DNA of 5,221 bases, taken from contig QNVH01000046.1 of NCBI GenBank assembly GCA_004347955.1, forward strand, positions 609 through 5,829. The letters are read 5' to 3'. Each line of letters begins with the position of its first letter. Within the stretch, counting starts at the first letter, position 1. Positions 1 through 5,109 of this stretch are shown piece after piece. The notes below the pieces were generated by a model. That model did not search any database and was not told the origin of the DNA. It was given only the letters and a program-made list of their open reading frames with translations. The position numbers and the translations under genes were made by a program. Source of the DNA: Thermoproteota archaeon (GTDB taxonomy: Archaea > Thermoproteota > Methanomethylicia > Methanomethylicales > Methanomethylicaceae).

Positions 1-452
1 ATGGAAATCAACCTCTCCAAGATCTTTTCCTTGTTGTTCCTTGGCGTGTGCATGATCATCGGTACAGGGTACTCGTTGGCGATCCTGATCTGCTGGGTCA
101 AGACATACTCCTCCTCTTGGCTGCCAGTCTCGAGACCCACCTCGCCTAGCGCGGAGACTTTTTCGTTGTCAAAGAGGGCCAGGATGTGGTCTAGGACGGC
201 CTTTAGGTCCGCTTCTGGAATTGACCTTGGGTGGATCCCGACGGCAACCCTTGAGCTTATCCCGTACGAGCTGAGCCTCATCGGCTCCTCCTCCACTACC
301 CAACGGAAGAGGTCATGCAGAGTCGAGAAGCCAGATGGCTGGACTGGGAAAAAAGAGCAGATAATCACGCCCTCCACGCCAGAGACAGACATTAGCTCAA
401 GGTCTTCTGGACCCCTAAGATAGGTGTGGGTGTGAGAGTCGATGAACCTCAA
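1..452 (-). CDS. TatD-like metal-dependent hydrolase, archaeal COG1099 type (3' end outside window)
   Basis: The N-terminal 150 residues of a TIM-barrel amidohydrolase-superfamily protein are visible; the C-terminus lies beyond position 1. The protein opens with strand 1 and the metal-binding HxH pair (IDSHTH, H7 and H9). A GIHP motif follows near residue 72, then LGEVGLE with a likely metal-ligand Glu at 104, and MIMHTP with H135, in the order found in TatD-family enzymes. The stretch RGPEDLELMSVSGVEGVI resembles archaeal TatD-related proteins (COG1099, predicted hydrolases), whose substrate is unknown to me; TatD relatives are metal-dependent nucleases. Start: TTG at 452 sits 6 bases after a GGAGGTG site; TTG at 455 is the alternative. 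It is the last gene of the minus-strand series, 133 bases after the thioredoxin gene. The family call is firm, the substrate is not. Confidence 0.85.
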   Translation of the reverse strand, partial: MRFIDSHTHTYLRGPEDLELMSVSGVEGVIICSFFPVQPSGFSTLHDLFRWVVEEEPMRLSSYGISSRVAVGIHPRSIPEADLKAVLDHILALFDNEKVSALGEVGLETGSQEEEYVLTQQIRIANEYPVPMIMHTPRNNKEKILERLIS

Positions 453-458
453 CAAGCC

Positions 459-465
459 CACCTCC
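459..465 (-). promoter_or_regulatory. Shine-Dalgarno site of the TatD-like gene
   Basis: On the minus strand GGAGGTG lies 6 bases before TTG 452 and 3 bases before TTG 455. It supports a TTG start at this point, since there is no ATG upstream of the HxH motif, and favours TTG 452 on spacing. Confidence 0.7.
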
Positions 466-524
466 AAAAAAGGTCTTGAGTTGCCGTTTTAGTGCAGTGT
501 TTGGATCTATTCAGGTTTTGCTTG

Positions 525-534
525 TTTTTTAAGT
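525..534 (-). promoter_or_regulatory. possible TATA element for the TatD-like gene
   Basis: The minus strand reads CTTAAAAAAC here, in the otherwise gene-free 453-585 interval. Initiation about 25 bases downstream would give a leader of roughly 50 bases before TTG 452. The interval is T-rich on the plus strand and shows no clear terminator for the thioredoxin transcript. This rests on AT-content and spacing only, so read-through from the thioredoxin gene is an equal possibility. Confidence 0.3.
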
Positions 535-585
535 GTGTCTGTTTGGATTTGACCTCTCACTCCAATTTAATCCAATCTGTGGGAT

Positions 586-1005
586 TCAGAGGTATTTCTT
601 TATCTCGGCTTCGAGTCCGCCTGCTCCAACCGCGCCGACGAGTCGCCCGATTTCCTTGCCATTCTTGAAGAAGACAAATGTGGGTATCCCATAAATCCCA
701 AGCCTTTGGGGGACCTCGGGATTCTCATCAACATTAACTTTTGCCATAAGTACCTTACCTTCGTACTTTCTGGCGAGTTGCTCAAATATTGGCGCCATTA
801 TCATGCAAGGCCCACACCATGATGCCCAGAAGTCCACTACCACCAATTTATCGGCGTTGGACACAAAGGAGTCGAATGTTTGATCGTTAAGCTCCACATA
901 ACCATGGCTCATTTTCTTATCACCACCAGTATATTTTTTAGTCATAATCTCTGAGAGTTTTCTGGCTTTTATCCTTTCAAGCTCATCATCAAAACTCTCG
1001 GACAT
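586..1005 (-). CDS. thioredoxin with about 32-residue N-terminal extension
   Basis: Thiol-disulfide oxidoreductase of the cytoplasm. The thioredoxin fold begins near residue 36 and carries the classic WCGPC active site (residues 63-67, catalytic C64 and C67), the buried Asp in VVDFWA (D58), the VDENP segment and the cis-proline in GIPTF (P108). The fold itself is a normal ~105 residues. Ahead of it is a charged, probably helical stretch (DDELERIKARKLSEI) that I recall from other archaeal thioredoxins; its role is unknown to me. ATG 1005 has no clear Shine-Dalgarno site but lies about 30 bases after a TATA-like element, which would give a very short leader. An internal ATG at 912 (MSHGY...) does have a strong site, so a short form is possible. 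It lies 34 bases after the radical SAM gene. Electron donor and targets are not visible here. Confidence 0.92.
   Translation of the reverse strand: MSESFDDELERIKARKLSEIMTKKYTGGDKKMSHGYVELNDQTFDSFVSNADKLVVVDFWASWCGPCMIMAPIFEQLARKYEGKVLMAKVNVDENPEVPQRLGIYGIPTFVFFKNGKEIGRLVGAVGAGGLEAEIKKYL
919..927 (-). promoter_or_regulatory. internal Shine-Dalgarno site within the thioredoxin gene
   Basis: The minus strand reads GGTGGTGAT, 6 bases before the in-frame ATG at 912. It matches the archaeal GGTGAT ribosome-binding consensus far better than anything before the upstream ATG at 1005. It could start a 108-residue thioredoxin lacking the N-terminal extension. A TATA-like TAAAAAATAT also lies just upstream at 931-940. 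Confidence 0.5.
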
Positions 1006-1034
1006 AGGCTTTCAGGCTACTTTTGAGAAGGAGG

Positions 1035-1047
1035 AATATTTATTTTT
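1035..1047 (-). promoter_or_regulatory. TATA-like promoter element of the thioredoxin gene
   Basis: The minus strand reads AAAAATAAATATT, overlapping the stop codon of the upstream radical SAM gene. Initiation about 25 bases downstream would fall near 1015, giving a leader of about 10 bases before ATG 1005. That fits the lack of a Shine-Dalgarno site at that start. Prediction from sequence only. Confidence 0.4.
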
Positions 1048-2242
1048 CCCTTATTTTGAGGAGGGATTTGTCAGGTTTTAGGCGAAGATACTTTGAGTAT
1101 GTCATGGAATCTGCTTCCATTAGGTAGGGTTTGCCGCAGACCGGCTCCTGAACGCCCCTGGCACAGGAGAGGCAGTCTCCATCGCACCTCGGTATTGGTC
1201 TGAAGTTCTCTCCGAGGTTTGTTCTGAAGTACACCGGCACGGTTTTTCCCTCGCAGACCTTGGAAGTCATAAACTCTGAGTTCATGCCAATGTAGTTCCT
1301 CCCGACCTTTCTGAACTCCATACATAGGGCGAATGTTAGTCCCTTCTTGGCGGAGAGCTCTCTGAGGGCCCCAAAAACTTTAGAGCGATAGGCTTCTGAT
1401 GCTTGGTAGCTCAGACCGATGCGTTCCCTGTAAATCGAGTGCCAGAGTTTGGGGATCTTGGAGTCGATGGACTTGACCACCGAGAGAAGTCTGTCGATGT
1501 AGGAGGCATTAATGTCGCACACGCTCGCTATGACATGGTCTGCCCCCCTCTCTTTGACCGCGTCCAGGAGATCCGAAAGATCCCGGAGAGCATCGTTTAT
1601 CCCTGGGAGGATGGGGTCGATCCTCACGACCACGTAAAGACCGTGATCCTTCGATTTCTGTATCGCTCTGAGCTGCTCTTCCACAGTTGAGCCTCCAGGG
1701 GAGAAGGCTCTGCGAATATCCTCATCGAGGGACAGGAGAGTGAATTGACAAAAACAGTGGTTGTATGGGTGTTCTGACATGCGCCTCAGCAGGCGGTTAG
1801 GAACTTTAGCCCCATTCTTGGTCACAAACTCCACAGGGAGGTCCAAATCGAGGAAGACGCCCATGCAGCGCTCTGAGAGGTGATAGGTCTCCTCGAGGGG
1901 GGACTGAAAGGGATCAGTGACGGGGGAGAAGTACCCGCAGGATGCGTAGTAAAGCCTCCGCAGCTCCCCATTCAATTTTTTGTCTATCTCTTTAAACACG
2001 GTTACTATACCTGTCTTGTTCCACTCCTCGAAATAGCCCCCGTAAGCTCGTGCATAGCACATGGGGCAGTTTATCGTGCAGCCATTGTATGGGTTGACGA
2101 GGATCCGCTCGGAACTGCATTCCCTGCGCCCTGAACGGTACGGGAAATACCATCCGTGAACCACGCATTTCTTTGTGGGAACGAGTATGTGAGGGATGGG
2201 CTCAAGGATAAGTTGAGGGGCTATTCCAGAACTTATTGGCAT
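1040..2242 (-). CDS. SPL-like radical SAM protein (COG1533 family)
   Basis: Radical S-adenosylmethionine enzyme related to spore photoproduct lyase / SplB-type proteins; the reaction is unknown. In the longest reading (TTG 2254, 404 residues), NPYNGCTINCPMCYAR gives the CX3CX2C motif (C59, C63, C66) that binds the SAM [4Fe-4S] cluster. SPVTDPFQSPLE (110-121) is a conserved SPL-like feature. Later come FVTKN (143-147) and VRIDPILPG (210-218), as expected for the radical SAM barrel. The C-terminal part adds a second cysteine group, C357, C361, C364 and C373. Starts possible are TTG 2254, TTG 2251 and ATG 2242; none has a good Shine-Dalgarno site, and I take the ATG because conserved sequence begins after it. 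The gene starts 87 bases after serB ends and has the same strand. Despite old 'DNA repair photolyase' labels for this family, repair activity is not implied. Confidence 0.88.
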   Translation of the reverse strand: MPISSGIAPQLILEPIPHILVPTKKCVVHGWYFPYRSGRRECSSERILVNPYNGCTINCPMCYARAYGGYFEEWNKTGIVTVFKEIDKKLNGELRRLYYASCGYFSPVTDPFQSPLEETYHLSERCMGVFLDLDLPVEFVTKNGAKVPNRLLRRMSEHPYNHCFCQFTLLSLDEDIRRAFSPGGSTVEEQLRAIQKSKDHGLYVVVRIDPILPGINDALRDLSDLLDAVKERGADHVIASVCDINASYIDRLLSVVKSIDSKIPKLWHSIYRERIGLSYQASEAYRSKVFGALRELSAKKGLTFALCMEFRKVGRNYIGMNSEFMTSKVCEGKTVPVYFRTNLGENFRPIPRCDGDCLSCARGVQEPVCGKPYLMEADSMTYSKYLRLKPDKSLLKIREK

Positions 2243-2329
2243 CTGGGTCAACAATTTATAGTTGCAGGATCAACTAAAATCGTTTACTCAACCTCGCTGC
2301 TATGAGGATCTTAGGAGTGAACGGAAAAG

Positions 2330-3262
2330 TTAGATCCGGCAGATTATATCCTTCCTCATGTCGACGCACCCAATCAGTGCAAGGAGGACCCTCGCATCCT
2401 CGGTATTCACGACTCCATGGGCCCTCTCCCTCACCACGAGTTTTGGCTTATATCCAATGCCGAGCCCCACATTTTCTATCATGAAGAGGTCGTTTGCACC
2501 GTCCCCCACGGCCACACATGCCTCTAGGCCCACACCCACCTTGGCGGCGATGGTCTTTATCGCCTTGAGTTTTGCCTCAGGCCCGACCATCTCACCATCA
2601 ACCTCGCCCGTCAGGCGCCCACCCTTTACAATTAGTCGGTTGCTGAAGACATAGTCGGCGCCTATCATCCTGCCGACGTGCTCAGCGGCAAAATCAAAGC
2701 TGCCTGTCACGATCCCTATTACGAAGCCAAGTTCCTTGAGCTTCGCTATCAACTCTTTCACTCCTGGGTTGATTTTTATTGAAGATTTAATCTGATCCAG
2801 AACTTCGACCGGGAGACCTTCCAGTAGCTTGACTCTAGATCTCAGGGCCTCAAGGAAGTTCAACTTTCCATCCATGGCAAGCTTAGTGATCTTCTTAACC
2901 TCTTCGCCCACTCCCGCAGCCTTTGCCAGCTCCTCTATAACCTCCTGCTCTATTAGGGTCCCGTCAAGGTCGAATACTATGACCTTCTTTCCACACTTGT
3001 AGCTCTGGCAGGACTCTGCCGCCAGCGCCAACCCCACATCGTCACAGCTGTTCTTTAGTATGTTCAACAGGACGTCCTTCTTGACAATGGACGTCCTTGT
3101 GTCAACCACCATGATAATGACAAAGAGGTCGTTGAAAATAGTCGAAGCCCTGGTCTTTATTATGTTTGCATGAAGTCTGGCCAAGACTCCAGTCACAGTG
3201 GCAACTATGCCCGGACGGTCCCTTCCCAAGACCGTGATGACCAGCCTACCGTCCTCCGGCAT
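2330..3262 (-). CDS. serB: phosphoserine phosphatase with N-terminal ACT domain
   Basis: HAD-superfamily phosphatase that should hydrolyse phosphoserine to serine, the last step of the phosphorylated serine pathway. From ATG 3262 (310 residues), residues 6-85 form an ACT domain with the GRDRPGI turn, likely a ligand-sensing module. The HAD domain (92-310) has motif I DLDGT (nucleophile D98, acid D100) and E107 at the substrate-binding Glu position. R143 in LRSRVKLLEGLP, T186-G187 (motif II), K231 (motif III) and VGDGAND with D254, N257 and D258 (motif IV) complete the set. It matches Methanocaldococcus SerB closely as I remember it, including NRLIVKGGRLTGEV. TTG 3286 is in frame upstream, but GGAGGTG at 3273-3279 points to ATG 3262. 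The gene overlaps the ACT gene by 17 bases, suggesting coupled translation. Confidence 0.9.
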   Translation of the reverse strand: MPEDGRLVITVLGRDRPGIVATVTGVLARLHANIIKTRASTIFNDLFVIIMVVDTRTSIVKKDVLLNILKNSCDDVGLALAAESCQSYKCGKKVIVFDLDGTLIEQEVIEELAKAAGVGEEVKKITKLAMDGKLNFLEALRSRVKLLEGLPVEVLDQIKSSIKINPGVKELIAKLKELGFVIGIVTGSFDFAAEHVGRMIGADYVFSNRLIVKGGRLTGEVDGEMVGPEAKLKAIKTIAAKVGVGLEACVAVGDGANDLFMIENVGLGIGYKPKLVVRERAHGVVNTEDARVLLALIGCVDMRKDIICRI

Positions 3263-3503
3263 AGTAAAAAGACACCTCCAGCCCAAGCTCGTGGCACAGG
3301 TACTCTAGCTTCTTACGAAATGTGTCGAGATTAAGCCCGGCGGCAAGTTTAATGAGCACGGAAAGTATGAAGATACCCTTCATCACGACCTGGTCCATGT
3401 CCTCAATGTTGCACCCAAATTCGGAGATCACTGAGGATATCTCGGCAATTAAGCCAGGGCGATCCGGCCCAACAGCGGTTATAACCATGTACCTATCACG
3501 CAT
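3246..3503 (-). CDS. small stand-alone ACT-domain protein (UPF0237-like)
   Basis: An 85-residue protein made of one ACT domain: strand RYMVITAVG, the GPDRPGL turn (12-18), helix AEISSVISEF, the CNIEDMDQVVM strand, FILSVLIKL, a second helix and a last strand EVSFYY. ACT domains bind small ligands, usually amino acids, as dimers. The length and the NIEDMDQ segment resemble the UPF0237 family of free ACT proteins. It overlaps serB, whose own N-terminus is another ACT domain, so it may regulate or pair with SerB; this is inferred from position. Starts: GTG 3512 is possible, but ATG 3503 is better placed, with GGTG 6 bases upstream and a TATA element about 40 bases upstream. It is the first gene of the minus-strand series. 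Confidence 0.8.
   Translation of the reverse strand: MRDRYMVITAVGPDRPGLIAEISSVISEFGCNIEDMDQVVMKGIFILSVLIKLAAGLNLDTFRKKLEYLCHELGLEVSFYYAGGR
3273..3279 (-). promoter_or_regulatory. Shine-Dalgarno site of serB inside the ACT gene
   Basis: The minus strand reads GGAGGTG, 10 bases before ATG 3262 and within the last codons of the ACT gene. It lies downstream of the alternative TTG 3286, so it argues for the ATG as the serB start. Confidence 0.6.
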
Positions 3504-3537
3504 AGATTGCACCGGTGACCATCGAAGATTGTACAGA

Positions 3538-3555
3538 AAATCTAATTAAGTTTTC
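3538..3555. promoter_or_regulatory. divergent promoter region with a shared, near-palindromic TATA element
   Basis: The 86 bases between the ACT gene and the corrinoid-protein gene contain CTAATTAAG (3542-3550), which reads CTTAATTAG on the other strand. On the minus strand it follows a CGAAAA sequence resembling an archaeal BRE, and a start about 25 bases away would fall near 3520, giving a leader of roughly 17 bases before ATG 3503. On the plus strand, with AGAAAA upstream, initiation near 3572 would give about 18 bases before TTG 3590. One TBP site might thus serve both directions. Inferred from motif and spacing. Confidence 0.45.
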
Positions 3556-3577
3556 GTATTGATATTGGAAGCACCAC

Positions 3578-3588
3578 GAGGGATGATG
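3578..3588 (+). promoter_or_regulatory. Shine-Dalgarno region of the corrinoid-protein gene
   Basis: GAGGGATGATG precedes TTG 3590, with the GAGGG core 7 bases upstream. An in-frame TGA at 3584-3586 rules out any start further upstream, so the TTG is essentially forced. The same bases contain ATGATG in another frame, which opens an eight-codon reading frame ending at 3609. Confidence 0.6.
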
Positions 3589-3589
3589 T

Positions 3590-4222
3590 TTGAGCAAAGT
3601 TCGACTTGAGGCGCTCAAGGAGGCTCTGATCGAGCAGGATCAAAAGAAGGCAAAAGATCTCACAGAAGAATTTTTGCGAGCAGGGGTGCAGCCAAAGGAT
3701 ATAATTGATGTGATATCTGACGGGCTAAAGTTGGTTGGAGACCTATTTGAGAGGGGGGAACTCTTCCTGCCAGAGGTCATGAGGTCGGCCAACGCCGCCA
3801 AGGCCTCCTTGAGCGTTGTATTGCCAATGATGGTCAAGGAGAAGGCGGGAGAAGGGCGGGGAACGATCGCGATAGGTTCGCTTGGACCGCATGACATAGG
3901 AAAGACCATTGTATCATCCACGCTCATCGCAGATGGTTTCAAGGTGTTGGACATGGGCATAAACGTGACACCAGGTGCTGTGGAGGATTTTTTGAGAAAC
4001 AATGAGGTGGACATACTCGCCCTCTCAATTCTCCTCACCTCTGACATAGATAAATGTGCCAATGTGATAGAGAGGGCAAGGAAGGTCAGGAGCGGAATTA
4101 AGGTGATGGTTGGGGGCGCAGCGATGAGTCCGGAAACGGCAAGAAAAATAAAGGCAGACGCATACGGTAGAGATGCAAACGAGGCAGTTAAGATAGCAAG
4201 GGAGCTCACCGGGAGGAGGTAG
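3590..4222 (+). CDS. corrinoid (B12-binding) methyltransferase protein, MtaC/MttC/MtgC-like
   Basis: A 210-residue cobamide carrier that shuttles methyl groups between partner methyltransferases. Residues 1-85 are the helical cap domain with the typical LFERGELFLPEVM signature (52-64). Residues 90-208 are the B12-binding Rossmann domain: PHDIGK with lower-axial-ligand H101 and G104, then exactly 41 residues to S146-x-L148, then 26 residues to the GG pair (175-176), and YGRDA near the end. This spacing is canonical. Odd point: the DxHxxG aspartate is replaced by glycine (G99). The TTG start is fixed by an in-frame stop 4 bases upstream and a Shine-Dalgarno site. It heads a cluster with the MetE-like and MtrH-like genes, its likely partners. 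The methyl donor cannot be read from this protein, and no substrate-specific methyltransferase of the MtaB or MttB type is in the window. Confidence 0.92.
   Translation: MSKVRLEALKEALIEQDQKKAKDLTEEFLRAGVQPKDIIDVISDGLKLVGDLFERGELFLPEVMRSANAAKASLSVVLPMMVKEKAGEGRGTIAIGSLGPHDIGKTIVSSTLIADGFKVLDMGINVTPGAVEDFLRNNEVDILALSILLTSDIDKCANVIERARKVRSGIKVMVGGAAMSPETARKIKADAYGRDANEAVKIARELTGRR
4215..4220 (+). promoter_or_regulatory. Shine-Dalgarno site of the MetE-like gene
   Basis: GGAGGT overlaps the first base of the TAG stop of the corrinoid-protein gene and lies 7 bases before ATG 4228. Stop and start are only 5 bases apart, so the two genes are almost certainly on one transcript. Confidence 0.75.
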
Positions 4223-4227
4223 AGAGG

Positions 4228-5109
4228 ATGAAGACGACAGTCATTGGTAGCTACCCAGTCGTCGGCGAGGGGCTGGAGGCTATAAAAAACGCGGTGAAGG
4301 ATCAGCTAGATGCAGGGATCGAGATAATCAGCGACGGGCAGACTAGGAAGGACATGGTATGTTACTTTGCAGACCACATACCTGGGTTCAAGGTCGAGGA
4401 TGAGAAGGCGAAGATAGTTGGAAGGATAAGACCGCCAGAAGAAACGCCGGTGGTTGAGGACCTGATATTTGCCAGGGAGTTGGCAGGGAGTAGGGCTGAG
4501 GTAAAAGCAATAATTACTGGACCAGTCACAATGGTCTTCTTTTCAGAGCTGACGCCAGAGGCCCCCTACGCAGGGTTTCGGGACGAGAGGCTATACGAGG
4601 ACGTGAGCGCAGCCCTGGCAGTTGAGGCGGAGATCATGCAAAAATCGGGCTTTTTGAAGGTTCAGATAGACGAGCCCAGTTTTTCCATCGGGGCCCCCAT
4701 GAACATAGGGAGAAAGGTTCTCGAGGCGATTGTATCAGACTTGAAAGGAGTTAAGGCGTTACACGTCTGTGGAAACCTTAGGAGGGCCTTCAAGGAGATA
4801 GTGAAGATAGAGGGCTTTGACGTTCTGAGCTTCTCGTTCAAAGACAATGTGAGTAATTTTGACAATGTTGAGAGGAAGCTTCTTGAGGATTATTCAAAGA
4901 GGCTTGGCGTGGGGTGTGTGAGTACGATGAGTCCCGAAGCAGAGGACGTAGAGTCTATCAAGAAGGTGCTGAGTAGGGCGCTGGAGTTGTACGGGGTGGA
5001 AAACATTGAGTGGATCCACCCTGACTGTGGGCTGAGATCATTGAAGAGGGATGAGGCTTTCACCAAGCTCAAGAATATGGTGACGGCGGCTAAGGAGCTG
5101 AGAGTCTGA
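4228..5109 (+). CDS. short MetE-like (core methionine synthase family) zinc methyltransferase
   Basis: A 293-residue protein corresponding to the C-terminal catalytic barrel of cobalamin-independent methionine synthase, without the N-terminal half of bacterial MetE. Family marks in order are TTVIGSYP (3-10), IISDGQTRKDMV (33-44), IITGPVTM (95-102), QIDEP (146-150, D148 expected near the substrate amino group), LHVCG with H179 and C181, and HPDCGL with C267. H179, C181 and C267 match three of the four zinc ligands of E. coli MetE (H641, C643, C726). The fourth, E665, lies 22 residues after C643; here that place is S203. Short archaeal and Dehalococcoides relatives are folate-independent methionine synthases taking methyl from a corrinoid protein, which suits the adjacent corrinoid gene. 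The altered ligand leaves a different thiol acceptor, such as coenzyme M, possible. Its stop overlaps the next gene's ATG. Confidence 0.85.
   Translation: MKTTVIGSYPVVGEGLEAIKNAVKDQLDAGIEIISDGQTRKDMVCYFADHIPGFKVEDEKAKIVGRIRPPEETPVVEDLIFARELAGSRAEVKAIITGPVTMVFFSELTPEAPYAGFRDERLYEDVSAALAVEAEIMQKSGFLKVQIDEPSFSIGAPMNIGRKVLEAIVSDLKGVKALHVCGNLRRAFKEIVKIEGFDVLSFSFKDNVSNFDNVERKLLEDYSKRLGVGCVSTMSPEAEDVESIKKVLSRALELYGVENIEWIHPDCGLRSLKRDEAFTKLKNMVTAAKELRV

Noticed and set aside
1..423. Plus-strand 140-codon open frame with an ATG and a hydrophobic N-terminus
   Set aside because: It is antisense to the TatD-like gene, whose HxH, GEVGL and MIMHTP motifs show the true coding strand. The frame has no family features and simply begins at the window edge.
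405..445. Apparent frameshift or stop right after the HxH motif of the TatD-like gene
   Set aside because: It was a miscount on my first reading. With all bases of the CACACCCACACC repeat included, the frame reads IDSHTHTYLRGPEDL without a break.
569..586. Inverted repeat AATCC...GGATT as a terminator after the thioredoxin gene
   Set aside because: The stem is only five base pairs with an eight-base loop, overlaps the stop codon, and is not followed by a T-run on the minus strand.
1403..2134. Plus-strand open frames within the radical SAM gene
   Set aside because: They are shadows of a gene with clear CX3CX2C and SPL-like motifs on the minus strand, with no Shine-Dalgarno sites or recognisable products.
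2255..2329. Possible small RNA or terminator between serB and the radical SAM gene
   Set aside because: The interval shows only scattered short complementarities (for example CCTC...GAGG) and no T-tract or tRNA-like structure that would support a call.
3640..4209. Minus-strand 189-codon open frame opposite the corrinoid gene
   Set aside because: The plus strand has a complete cap and B12-binding domain with canonical motif spacing. The antisense frame is Ser/Ala/Pro-rich without recognisable motifs.
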